This document shows, one piece after another, positions 51,840-59,910 of a DNA stretch of 64,000 bases. This stretch comes from Aestuariibius violaceus (lineage in GTDB: Bacteria > Pseudomonadota > Alphaproteobacteria > Rhodobacterales > Rhodobacteraceae): assembly GCF_040779325.2 (NCBI RefSeq), contig NZ_JBFONT020000004.1:124001-188000 (forward strand). The letters are read 5' to 3'. Under the pieces are notes generated by a model that ran no database searches, was not told the DNA's origin, and saw only the letters and a program-made list of their open reading frames with translations. A program made the position numbers and the translations under genes. How positions within the stretch are numbered: position 1 is the first letter of the stretch; the number at the start of each line of letters is the position of its first letter.

Positions 51840-52174
51840 TAGAGCCGCCCTCCGATCGGCACGTCCTGATCGGGGCGCACCAACACGACCTCCCCATCCG
51901 CATCCGGCACGCCAATGACGAGCACTTCCGACATGAACGGCCCGATCTGCCGCGGCGGGAAGTTCACGACACCAAGCACCTGCCGCCCAACAAGCTCTTC
52001 CACTGTGTAATGCCTTGTAATCTGGGCAGAACTCTTGCGCTCCCCGATCTCGGGGCCAAAATCGATCCAGAGCTTGATTGCAGGCTTCCGCGCTTCCGGA
52101 AACGGCTCCGCCCGCAAGACCTGCCCGACACGGACATCCACCTTGAGAAAATCGTCAAACGAGATCTCATCCAT
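51836..52174 (-). CDS. csaA: tRNA-binding protein CsaA
   Basis: This 112-aa OB-fold protein shows ISFDDFLKVDVRVGQVLRAEPFPEARKPAIKLWIDFG, SSAQITRHYTVEELVGRQVLGVVNFPPRQIGPFMSEVLVIG and PDQDVPIGGRLY, the standard CsaA/EMAPII-like signature. It binds tRNA and has chaperone-like activity in some species. The ATG at 52174 fits the family; the frame to 52210 is inside proC. It overlaps the 3' end of proC by 8 bases and the next gene by 4, making a tight proC-csaA-dehydrogenase run. Confidence 0.94.
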   Translation of the reverse strand: MDEISFDDFLKVDVRVGQVLRAEPFPEARKPAIKLWIDFGPEIGERKSSAQITRHYTVEELVGRQVLGVVNFPPRQIGPFMSEVLVIGVPDADGEVVLVRPDQDVPIGGRLY

Positions 52175-52982
52175 CCGCCAGCTCCCGCGACCGCCGCGCC
52201 GCCGCCGCAACCGCCCGCCGCATCAGCGGCGGAAGGCCCGTCTCGCCATCCATCAGAACCTCCAGCGCCGCCTGCGTCGTGCCGCCGGGCGAGGTCACAT
52301 TCTTTCTGAGTTGTCCCGGAGATTCCTCCGTACCCAAAGCCAGCGCACCGCTCCCGGCCACGGTCGCCGTCGCAAGCTCCCGTGACAAGTCCTCGCCCAA
52401 CCCCTCGGCGATACCCGCTGCCGTCATGCACTCAATCAGGTGAAAGACATAAGCCGGACCCGACCCGCTGAGCGCGGTGACAGCATCCATCTGTTCCTCG
52501 GCTTCCAACCGAACCACCTGACCAACCGAGACAAGCAGCGCCTCCGCCACATCAAGGTCGTCCGCTCCGGCCGCCGAATTCCCAACGATCGCGGTGATCC
52601 CCCGCCCGATCGCAGCGGGTGTATTCGGCATGGCGCGAATAACGGGCGTGCCCGCTCCGAAAATCTCCTCGAACAGTGCGATCTGTGTCCCCGCAGCGAC
52701 CGAAATGACCAACGTCTCTCCGCCCCCGAACCCGGCCACCTGCGGCAGCGCCTCGCGGATCATCTGAGGCTTCACGGCCACGATGACGACAGCAGGCGCT
52801 TGAGGCAGATCGTCGCCAATCCGAACCCCGGACCGCTTCACGCTGTCAGCCGGAGCGGGATCCAATACCGTAACTGCGCCAGGCGGAATGCCTGCCGAGA
52901 TCCATCCCGACAGCATGGCCGATCCCATCCGCCCTGCGCCCAGAAGCACCAGCCCCCGGGCGGCGATTTCTTCGAATGCCAT
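52167..52982 (-). CDS. proC: Pyrroline-5-carboxylate reductase
   Basis: This 271-aa enzyme makes the last step of proline synthesis. The N-terminal Rossmann motif is LLGAGRMGSAMLSGW; VAVKPQMIREAL, VIRAMPNTPAAIGRGITAI and the C-terminal dimer signature DAVTALSGSGPAYVFHLIECM and VTSPGGTTQAALEVL are all present. GGGAG lies 6 bases before the ATG. It follows the YbjN-domain gene by 32 bases, an arrangement often seen in alphaproteobacteria. Confidence 0.97.
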   Translation of the reverse strand: MAFEEIAARGLVLLGAGRMGSAMLSGWISAGIPPGAVTVLDPAPADSVKRSGVRIGDDLPQAPAVVIVAVKPQMIREALPQVAGFGGGETLVISVAAGTQIALFEEIFGAGTPVIRAMPNTPAAIGRGITAIVGNSAAGADDLDVAEALLVSVGQVVRLEAEEQMDAVTALSGSGPAYVFHLIECMTAAGIAEGLGEDLSRELATATVAGSGALALGTEESPGQLRKNVTSPGGTTQAALEVLMDGETGLPPLMRRAVAAAARRSRELADG

Positions 52983-53014
52983 GTACGCTCCCCGCCTTTG
53001 CGACGGGACCGGTT

Positions 53015-53518
53015 CTAGGCCCGGCCGAACGCCTCCGCAATGGCGACATCCAGCGCCTCGGCAGGAGCCCGATCCCCCCAGGTGACCAGCTGGAACGCGG
53101 GATAGAAGCGCTCTGCGCTCATCACCGCGCAGTTGATCATCGTGTCGATCTGGTCTGGTCCGGCGATCTGATCTCCTGCCAAGACGAGGCCGTAGCGATA
53201 GACCATCAGCTTCTGTTCGGCCCAGTAGGTGAAGGCCCCCGCCCAGCAGCGGTCGTTGACGAGGTTCAGCGCCTCGTAAAGCGCGGGCACGCGCCCCTCG
53301 GGCGGTTCCATCTCGAAGGTGCAGATCAGGCGCAGCGTCTCGTCATAGGCCGACCAGGCAAGCGTGATCGAATAGGTCCGCCACTGGCCTTCAACGGCCA
53401 TGGCGATCTGATCGTCGGCGATGCGGTCGAACTCCCAGTCGTGGTGCTCGGCGATGTGCTCCACCACGTCGATGGGATGAATGTCTTCGGATGCGATGAA
53501 CTGCTCGGACAGTGCCAT
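53015..53518 (-). CDS. YbjN domain-containing protein
   Basis: This 167-aa cytoplasmic protein has the YbjN / type III chaperone-like fold: HDWEFDRIADDQIAMAVEGQWRTYSITLAWSAYDETLRLICTFEME, RVPALYEALNLVNDRCWAGAFTYWAEQKLMVYRYGLVLAG, and CAVMSAERFYPAFQLVTWG. Function is poorly known; the fold suggests protein binding. AGGAGG lies 6 bases before the ATG. It probably forms one transcript with proC, csaA and the dehydrogenase gene. Confidence 0.9.
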   Translation of the reverse strand: MALSEQFIASEDIHPIDVVEHIAEHHDWEFDRIADDQIAMAVEGQWRTYSITLAWSAYDETLRLICTFEMEPPEGRVPALYEALNLVNDRCWAGAFTYWAEQKLMVYRYGLVLAGDQIAGPDQIDTMINCAVMSAERFYPAFQLVTWGDRAPAEALDVAIAEAFGRA

Positions 53519-53776
53519 AACGGCCTCCTGATAAGCTAGCGGGAGGGCTGCGGCAGCGTCCCAACCGCTAGGTGCCTGTTCAAGGATCGGGGTTCTGCGC
53601 CCGTTTCCTTACCAGATATGGTGGTCAGGCAGAGGGGGCCTGTAAAGGGATTTCTTGCGGCAAACCGCAATAAGTTGTGGGCGGATCGATAAACCGCCGC
53701 GAAATCAGCTGTTTCGTGAATATAAGGAAACAGTCCCGCAAGGGTTGTGTGACCGGCCGAGACTGTAAAGGGCTTT

Positions 53777-54025
53777 CTAGCCTTTGGCGGCAGCCTCGAG
53801 CGCTGCGATGCGCGCCTCGAGTGCCGCGTTTTCCTCGCGCGCTTTCTGGGCCATCGCACGAACGGCGTCGAATTCCTCGCGCGTCACCAGATCGCGGTCG
53901 GCGAGCCACCGGTCGACCATGCCCTTGAACGCCGTCTCGGCCTCGTCCCGTGCGCCCTGGGCCACGCCCATCGCGTTGGTCATCAGTTGCGAGATATCGT
54001 CGAAGATCTTGTTGCGCGTCTGCAT
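53777..54025 (-). CDS. ubiK: Ubiquinone biosynthesis accessory factor UbiK-like (BMFP domain)
   Basis: This 82-aa protein shows the membrane-fusogenic BMFP layout: an amphipathic N-terminal helix (KIFDDISQLMTNAMGVAQGARDEAETAFKGMVDRWLADRDLVTREEF) followed by a coiled coil (RAMAQKAREENAALEARIAALE). UbiK-type proteins support the ubiquinone synthesis complex at the membrane. The ATG at 54025 matches family starts. It diverges from lgt with 95 bases between. Downstream, 258 bases without a gene separate it from ybjN and hold an imperfect direct repeat. Confidence 0.9.
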   Translation of the reverse strand: MQTRNKIFDDISQLMTNAMGVAQGARDEAETAFKGMVDRWLADRDLVTREEFDAVRAMAQKAREENAALEARIAALEAAAKG

Positions 54026-54120
54026 CGTCCAGGCTCCTTCCGGCTTCACTGCCTATATGGGCCTCCGCCCCCGCGCGCTCAAGGTTGACTTCGTGCAGCC
54101 CTCCCGGCACGACGCCGAAT

Positions 54121-55014
54121 ATGCTGGCCGCGATCCCCTTCCCCGAGATTTCGCCCGAGATCTTTTCGTTCGAGGTCTTCGGGCTGACGATCGCCCTGCG
54201 CTGGTATGCGCTGGCCTATATCGTGGGGATCCTGATCGGCTGGCGGCTGACGGTCGTCGCGGTCAAGCGGCCCGCGATCTGGGGGCCGGAAGGGCCACCG
54301 ATGACGCCCAAGCAGCTGGAAGACCTGCTGACCTGGATCGTTCTGGGTGTCGTTCTGGGCGGACGTCTTGGATCCGTCATTTTTTATGATCCGCAACGGT
54401 ATCTGGAAAACCCGTGGGAGATCGTGAAGATCTGGGAAGGCGGCATGGCGTTCCATGGCGGCCTGTTGGGCGTGGTGCTGGTCCTGCTGATCTTCACCTA
54501 CAGGAACAAGATCCCGCTGATCCCGGCCGCCGACTTGATCGCGCTCGCCACGCCGCCTGCACTTCTGCTTGGACGCATCGCGAACTTCATCAATGCAGAG
54601 CTGTGGGGGCGACCGACCGACCTGCCCTGGGGGGTGATCTTTCCCGGCCAGATGGCGCAGTTCTGCCCCGGCGTCGAAGGGCTTTGCGCGCGCCATCCCT
54701 CGCAGCTTTACGAGGCGTTCCTCGAGGGTCTTCTGCTGATGATCGTCCTTCTGTGGCTGGCGTTCCGGCGTGGCTGGCTGAAGCGGCCCGGACGGATCAC
54801 GGGACTGTTTCTGGTGGGCTACGGCGTGGGCCGTTTTCTGGTGGAATTCGTGCGCCAGCCCGACCTGCAGTTCCAATCGCCCGAAAATCCGCTGGGTCTG
54901 TACCTGCATGTCGATGGGGTCGGCTTGACGGCGGGGCAGACGCTGAGCCTGCCGATGATCGCCCTTGGTCTGTACCTGATCTTTGCGCTGAACCGGCGGC
55001 GCCAGCCGGCGTGA
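54121..55014 (+). CDS. lgt: Prolipoprotein diacylglyceryl transferase
   Basis: This 297-aa inner-membrane enzyme attaches diacylglycerol to lipoprotein cysteines. It has seven hydrophobic segments and the signatures LRWYALAYIVGILIGWRL, GGMAFHGGLLGVVLV (His essential in E. coli), GRIANFINAELWGRPTDLPWGV (Lgt box) and HPSQLYEAFLEG. The start at 54121 gives the family N-terminus (MLAAIPFPEISPEIFSFEVFG), though the ribosome-binding site is weak. Its stop overlaps the GTG of the next gene. Several lipoproteins in this window (Pal, the tad lipoproteins) would be its substrates. Confidence 0.97.
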   Translation: MLAAIPFPEISPEIFSFEVFGLTIALRWYALAYIVGILIGWRLTVVAVKRPAIWGPEGPPMTPKQLEDLLTWIVLGVVLGGRLGSVIFYDPQRYLENPWEIVKIWEGGMAFHGGLLGVVLVLLIFTYRNKIPLIPAADLIALATPPALLLGRIANFINAELWGRPTDLPWGVIFPGQMAQFCPGVEGLCARHPSQLYEAFLEGLLLMIVLLWLAFRRGWLKRPGRITGLFLVGYGVGRFLVEFVRQPDLQFQSPENPLGLYLHVDGVGLTAGQTLSLPMIALGLYLIFALNRRRQPA

Positions 55015-56078
55015 CGCCGCTCGAGCGCCACATCCGAACCCGTCTTCGCCTCGATGGCCCGATCACCGTGGCCGACTACATTGCGCTGTGCCTCGACCAC
55101 CCAGAACACGGCTATTACACGACGCGCGACCCGTTCGGAGCGGGGGGCGATTTCATCACCGCGCCCGAGATATCCCAGATGTTCGGGGAATTGATCGGCC
55201 TTTCGCTGGCACGGGCATGGCTGGACCAAGGTGGCGGGCCTTTTGCCCTGGCCGAGCTAGGCCCGGGTCGCGGGACGCTGATGGCGGATGCGTTGCGGGC
55301 GACGAAAGCGGTGCCCGGCTTTCACGCCGCGCTGTCGCTGCACCTTGTCGAGCTGTCGCCCCACTTGAGGAAGATCCAGGCGGATGCGCTTTCGCCCCAT
55401 GCGCCGGTGTTTCATGACGACGTCTCGACCCTTCCCGAGGGGCGGCTTTTCCTGATCGCGAACGAGTTCTTCGATGCGCTGCCGGTGCGCCAGTTCATTC
55501 GCCAGACAGATGGCTGGTCCGAGCGGATGGTGACGTTGCGCGACGACCGGCTGGCCTTCGCCCTGACCGAACCACGCGCCATCCCCGACCTTGACCCACG
55601 CCTCGCAGATACCGAGCCGGGCATGATGGTGGAATTTCCCGTCGGGGGCCCAGCTGTCGTTGGTCACGTGGCAGGCATCATCGCGCGGCACGGCGGCGGT
55701 GCGCTTATCATCGACTACGGCGACATGCCCTCGCGCGGCGATACGCTCCAGGCCCTCTACGAGCAGGCTCCAGACGATCCGCTCGCACATCCGGGCCAGG
55801 CTGACCTTACCGCCCATGTCGACTTTGCGCCGCTGATCGCCGCGGCAGAGGCAGCCGGCGCAAGCGCCACCGGGCCAGTCCCGCAAGGGGTGTTCCTCGA
55901 GACACTCGGGATCACGCCACGCGCTCAGGCACTCGCACGGCAGATGACGGGAGAACCGCTCGACCGGCACATTGCTGCGCATCGCCGCTTGACCCATACG
56001 GGCGAAATGGGACACCTCTTCAAGGTAATGGGCCTGACGCGACGGCAGGCCCCTCCGCTGCCCGGGCTTGCCCCATGA
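55011..56078 (+). CDS. Class I SAM-dependent methyltransferase, MidA/NDUFAF7-like
   Basis: This 355-aa protein has the DUF185/MidA signature: GPITVADYIALCLDHPEHGYYTTRDPFGAGGDFITAPEISQMFGELIG, ALAELGPGRGTLMADALR for SAM binding, and LFLIANEFFDALPVRQF. The mitochondrial homologue NDUFAF7 methylates an arginine of a complex I subunit, so an analogous role at NADH dehydrogenase is plausible. GTG at 55011 overlaps the lgt stop (GTGA), and the stop overlaps pgeF (ATGA), so the three genes are coupled. The frame upstream of 55011 runs inside lgt and is not coding. Confidence 0.93.
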   Translation: MTPLERHIRTRLRLDGPITVADYIALCLDHPEHGYYTTRDPFGAGGDFITAPEISQMFGELIGLSLARAWLDQGGGPFALAELGPGRGTLMADALRATKAVPGFHAALSLHLVELSPHLRKIQADALSPHAPVFHDDVSTLPEGRLFLIANEFFDALPVRQFIRQTDGWSERMVTLRDDRLAFALTEPRAIPDLDPRLADTEPGMMVEFPVGGPAVVGHVAGIIARHGGGALIIDYGDMPSRGDTLQALYEQAPDDPLAHPGQADLTAHVDFAPLIAAAEAAGASATGPVPQGVFLETLGITPRAQALARQMTGEPLDRHIAAHRRLTHTGEMGHLFKVMGLTRRQAPPLPGLAP

Positions 56079-56830
56079 CGCTGGACATCATCACGGCACA
56101 CGCGCTCAGGCCCTTCCAACATGGATTCTTTGGGCGCGCAGGCGGCGCATCTTCAGGTGTGTTTCAAGGTCTCAACTGTGGCTATGGATCCTCCGACCAG
56201 CACGAGATCGTCACGATCAACCGCAGCCGGGCCGCCGCCGCGCTCGACCTGCCGCTCGTGGCCCTGAAGGGGGTTCATCAGGTGCATTCCGCCCGGATCC
56301 TCACGATCACCGACCGGGCACCCGCCGGGGTCGAGGCGGACGGCCTCGTAACCGACAGGCCTGGCATTGCGCTCTCGGTTCTCGCGGCCGATTGCCAGCC
56401 GGTCCTGCTGGCCGACGCCGAGGCGCAGGTGATCGGTGCGGTCCATGCGGGCTGGCGCGGCGCCTTGGGCGGTGTGCTCGAGGCCGTCCTCGACGCGATG
56501 GAGGCGGTCGGCGCAGAAAGAGGCCGCATCGCTGCCGTCATCGGCCCGGCGATCAGCCAGCGGGCTTACGAGGTCGGTCCCGATTTCCTGGATGCCTTCC
56601 TGACCGAGGATGACGACTACGCCCGCTTCTTCGCCCAGGGAAACGGCGATCGTTACCAGTTCGACCTGCCGGGTTTCGGCCTGCATAGGTTGCGAGAGGC
56701 CGGTGTCGGCCATGCCGAATGGACCCGGCACTGCACCTATTCCGACCCCGAACGTTTCTTCAGCTACCGTCGAAGCGTTCATCAGAAAGAGGCGGATTAT
56801 GGCCGATTGATCTCCGTAATCCGTCTCTGA
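56075..56830 (+). CDS. pgeF: Peptidoglycan editing factor PgeF (laccase-domain/YfiH family)
   Basis: This 251-aa protein shows the family motifs: HGFFGRAGGASSGVFQGLNCGYGSSD, LKGVHQVHSARI with His, LSVLAADCQPVLLADAEAQVIGAVHAGWRGALGGV with Cys and His of the metal site, and GPAISQRAYEVG. PgeF corrects mis-incorporated serine in peptidoglycan precursors. It is the third gene in the coupled lgt-methyltransferase-pgeF set. The C-terminus (CTYSDPERFFSYRRSVHQKEADYGRLISVI) is standard. Confidence 0.95.
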   Translation: MTLDIITAHALRPFQHGFFGRAGGASSGVFQGLNCGYGSSDQHEIVTINRSRAAAALDLPLVALKGVHQVHSARILTITDRAPAGVEADGLVTDRPGIALSVLAADCQPVLLADAEAQVIGAVHAGWRGALGGVLEAVLDAMEAVGAERGRIAAVIGPAISQRAYEVGPDFLDAFLTEDDDYARFFAQGNGDRYQFDLPGFGLHRLREAGVGHAEWTRHCTYSDPERFFSYRRSVHQKEADYGRLISVIRL

Positions 56831-56934
56831 TCCGCCTCACTGCCCCGAAAAAATGCGTCTCGCGTCTTTTGGTGGTCGCATTAGGGCCGCTTTTACGGTT
56901 CATGCTGTATACAACCTGAAGGAGAATATCGAGC

Positions 56935-57090
56935 ATGACCAGAAAGCATCGCTGGATCCTCGCCCTCGCCAACGAAGCGTCCCAGACCGAGGTTCAGATG
57001 CCTTGGGCGCGCGGCGCCCGCCGGATCGCCCTGTCCAAGCGTCTGCGCGGCTATGAGGCGACGATCCCCCCGCTGACCGCTAACGGTTAG
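56935..57090 (+). CDS. Small basic protein of unknown function (51 aa)
   Basis: This is a short open frame of 51 codons with a good ribosome-binding site (AAGGAG, 56919-56924, 10 bases before the ATG). The product MTRKHRWILALANEASQTEV... has many Arg/Lys residues, a WARGARR motif and a Pro-rich end. I do not recall a named family, but short proteins of this style (KHRW start, PWxRGxRR) occur in Rhodobacterales. An AT-richer promoter-like region precedes it and a GCGCGG/CCGCGC hairpin (57110-57129) follows, which together support a real gene. Confidence 0.65.
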   Translation: MTRKHRWILALANEASQTEVQMPWARGARRIALSKRLRGYEATIPPLTANG

Positions 57091-57306
57091 TCTGACAGAA
57101 TATACCTTTGCGCGGTTGATGTTCCGCGCATTGCATCAAACCGCAGCTACCTCATTTGGATACCACAGGGCGCGGTTTGTCACTCGGCGCATAGCTCCCA
57201 ATCCTTTGATGCAGTTTGCGCATTTTAGACATCTTCGAGACGCACAGTCCTTCGGACGTCGTTGGTGGGGGCCGGCTGATGATGTGACCAACCGCAAGGT
57301 AATCGC

Positions 57307-58077
57307 ATGAACACAACACCCCGCAAAGCCGCCTTCGCGGCACAGGACGACCACCCTCCCCCGACGACGTCAGGCCGTTTCATCGAAAGCGGAAGACGCC
57401 CCCGACCACTGATGCGCCGATACCATGTCGCATGGATTGCTGATGAGGGTGTGGTCAGGGAATTCTCCCGCATCGCTCCAGCGACTCCTGCGTTCGAGGC
57501 AGCTTTCGCGTGTCTGGGCTACGGCAGCCAGATCCAGACGTCGGAAGGATGGATCGCCATTGAAGACCTTTTGCCCGGTGACCGTGTTCTCACCTCCGAC
57601 GGGATAGAGGCGCGCGTCACTTGGATCGGCACGATGAACATTGTGCCCCGCGCCCCTAATCAATGCGAGGATATGGGTACGCTGACCCGCCTGACCGAAG
57701 GTTGTATCGGCCCCTGCCGGCCGGCCTCCGATCTCCTTCTCGGGCCCCATGCGCGGCTCTTGCACCGGTCAAGCGATGGAACACCGCTGAAGCTGCGACC
57801 GGCTCGTGACCAGATCGATGGCGAAACGATCGTACAGGTAACACCGCCCACCCCGGTCCAGGCCTTTCAGATCAGCGTCGGCTACCACGCCGCGATCATC
57901 GCCAACGGGATCGATGTCGAAACCTTTCATCCCGGCAGCCCAGAGCCAGCCGATCTTCCCGATGAGTTCCGCAGCCTCTACCGCGCGCTCTTTCCCCAGG
58001 TTTCCGATCTTGAGAGCTTCGGCCCCCTTCGCTGGCCAAGGATGGATACCCGGCCCGATCTGTACGGCGCGGCCTAG
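57307..58077 (+). CDS. Hint (Hedgehog/intein) domain protein 2
   Basis: This 256-aa protein has a Pro/Arg-rich N-terminus of ~60 residues with no signal peptide. A Hint_2-like domain follows: FACLGYGSQIQTSEGWIAIEDLLPGDRVLTSDGIEARVTWIG (Cys69 at block A) and DLLLGPHARLLHRSSDGTPLKLRPARDQIDGETI. In block B the usual PNHR is replaced by GPHAR (His148), so the catalytic geometry may differ from Hint protein 1. The region after it (FQISVGYHAAIIANGIDVETFHP) matches the end of other Hint_2 proteins. AAGG lies 9 bases before the ATG. It overlaps the convergent Lrp gene by 4 bases. Confidence 0.82.
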   Translation: MNTTPRKAAFAAQDDHPPPTTSGRFIESGRRPRPLMRRYHVAWIADEGVVREFSRIAPATPAFEAAFACLGYGSQIQTSEGWIAIEDLLPGDRVLTSDGIEARVTWIGTMNIVPRAPNQCEDMGTLTRLTEGCIGPCRPASDLLLGPHARLLHRSSDGTPLKLRPARDQIDGETIVQVTPPTPVQAFQISVGYHAAIIANGIDVETFHPGSPEPADLPDEFRSLYRALFPQVSDLESFGPLRWPRMDTRPDLYGAA

Positions 58078-58574
58078 GCCTCTTTCGCGAGCCGCTCTTC
58101 CAGAACGTCGAACGGAACGCCCGGCTCGTCCTTCGCGCCACGGATCACAAGAGAGGTCTTGACGCTGGCCACGTTTGGCGCCGTCAGAAGCTCCCCCGTC
58201 AGGAAGGACTGAAAACTCGTCAGGTCCGGTGCCACGCATTTGAGGATGAAATCGACCTCCCCGTTCAGCATGTGGCATTCCCGGACAAGGGGCCAACTCC
58301 GGCACCGCTCCTCGAACGCGCTCAGGTCTGCCTCGGCCTGGCTCTGCAGACCGACCATGGCAAAGACCTGAACCTCGAACCCCAGCTCCCGCGCGTCCAC
58401 ATCCGCATGATACCCGCGAATGTACCCCGACTCCTCAAGCGTCCGAACCCGCCGCAAGCACGGAGGGGCCGAAATACCAACACGCTTGGCAAGCTCGACA
58501 TTCGTCATCCGGCCATCCGCCTGAAGCTCGGCCAATATCATGCGATCAATCTCGTCCAGCTTGGAACCGGGCAT
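58074..58574 (-). CDS. Lrp/AsnC-family transcriptional regulator
   Basis: This 166-aa regulator has an N-terminal winged helix-turn-helix (LDEIDRMILAELQADGRMTNVELAKRVGISAPPCLRRVRTLEESGYIRGYHADVD) and a C-terminal RAM ligand-binding domain (EVQVFAMVGLQSQAEADLSAFEERCRSWPLVRECHMLNGEVDFILKCVA). It responds to an amino acid, not identifiable here. The start at 58574 has AGGGGAAG upstream. The gene diverges from trxB with 163 bases between, so trxB or its own promoter is a plausible target. Confidence 0.95.
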   Translation of the reverse strand: MPGSKLDEIDRMILAELQADGRMTNVELAKRVGISAPPCLRRVRTLEESGYIRGYHADVDARELGFEVQVFAMVGLQSQAEADLSAFEERCRSWPLVRECHMLNGEVDFILKCVAPDLTSFQSFLTGELLTAPNVASVKTSLVIRGAKDEPGVPFDVLEERLAKEA

Positions 58575-58737
58575 ACAATCTTCCCCTAAAGTCTGAGGGG
58601 TACATAGTTTCGGCTTCAAAAATACGCAATAATCTTTCAAAACCGCACCCGCATATGAAATCACCTGTGTTCCAGCGGCCCTTTCAACCGGCGAAAGCGC
58701 CCTTTATATCAGGGCTCCACCGCTTAGGAGAGATGTC

Positions 58738-59739
58738 ATGGCCGAGACCCGGAAAACCAAAGTTCTGATTATCGGCTCGGGTCCTGCCGGATATACCGCG
58801 GCTGTCTATGCGGCCCGCGCGATGCTGGACCCCATCCTCGTTCAGGGGCTCGAGCCCGGTGGCCAGCTCACCACAACGACAGAGGTCGAGAACTGGCCGG
58901 GCCACGCCTCGATCCAGGGCCCGGAACTGATGCTGACGATGGAACATCATGCCCGAGAAATGGGAACCGAGATCATCTCGGACATCATTACCGATCTCAA
59001 CCTCTCCCAGCGCCCCTTCATCGCGTCGAGCGACAGCGGCACGATCTACGAGGCGCAGTCGGTCATCCTCTGCACCGGCGCCCGGGCGAAATGGCTGGGC
59101 CTGCCGTCTGAGGAGAAGTTCAAGGGCTTCGGCGTCTCGGCCTGCGCCACCTGCGATGGCTTCTTCTATCGCGGGCAGGAGATCGTCGTCGTGGGCGGCG
59201 GCAACACCGCAGTGGAAGAGGCCCTCTTCCTGACCAACTTCGCCTCGAAGGTCACTCTCGTTCATCGCCGCGACGAACTCCGCGCCGAAGCGATCCTGCA
59301 GAAACGTCTCTTCGACAACGACAAGATCGAGACGGTCTGGTTCCACGAACTTGACGAGGTGGTCGGCGCCGATAACCCCAAAGGTGTGGAGGCTGTCCGT
59401 CTCAAGCACACAAAAACCGGTGAGATCACCGAAATCCCGGCGAAGGGCGTCTTCATCGCCATCGGCCATGCACCGGCTAACGAACTCGTCCAGGACGTAC
59501 TCGAAACCCATATGGGCGGCTATGTCGTGACCAAGCCTGATTCGACAGAAACGTCCATTCCGGGCGTCTTCGCGGCAGGTGACCTGACCGACCACAAGTA
59601 TCGCCAGGCGGTCACATCAGCCGGGATGGGATGCATGGCCGCCTTGGAAGCCGAGCGCTTCCTTGCAGAACAGGGTGAAGCGACGCGTGAGGACGTGACG
59701 GAGCCATTGGGATACGGCACCGAGACTGCAGCGGAATAG
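58738..59739 (+). CDS. trxB: Thioredoxin-disulfide reductase
   Basis: This 333-aa flavoenzyme has the FAD motif VLIIGSGPAGYTAAVYAARA, the redox-active CATC at 136-139, the NADPH motif VVVGGGNTAVEEALFL and the C-terminal FAD-binding block GVFAAGDLTDHKYRQAVTSAGMGCMAALEAE. It keeps thioredoxin reduced. A GGAGA ribosome-binding site lies just upstream. The short acidic C-terminal tail after the family end (EQGEATREDVTEPLGYGTETAAE) is a small extension. Confidence 0.97.
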   Translation: MAETRKTKVLIIGSGPAGYTAAVYAARAMLDPILVQGLEPGGQLTTTTEVENWPGHASIQGPELMLTMEHHAREMGTEIISDIITDLNLSQRPFIASSDSGTIYEAQSVILCTGARAKWLGLPSEEKFKGFGVSACATCDGFFYRGQEIVVVGGGNTAVEEALFLTNFASKVTLVHRRDELRAEAILQKRLFDNDKIETVWFHELDEVVGADNPKGVEAVRLKHTKTGEITEIPAKGVFIAIGHAPANELVQDVLETHMGGYVVTKPDSTETSIPGVFAAGDLTDHKYRQAVTSAGMGCMAALEAERFLAEQGEATREDVTEPLGYGTETAAE

Positions 59740-59910
59740 CGCAGACACCTGATCTGCCGCCAAAAACGGCGCTCTGCCCCCTTTCTCGCGCGGCGGATCG
59801 CCGATCATGCTGCAACAGCGAGAAAACCCTCGATCAACCTGCCCCGTGGCCCTTGCGTGAACGGCATACCGCGTCTAGGCACCCGCCGAACCCTCCCGAG
59901 GAGTGCCCTC

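Noticed and set aside
54414..55010. Frame open upstream of the MidA-like methyltransferase
   Set aside because: It lies inside lgt in another frame; the GTG at 55011 gives the standard N-terminus.
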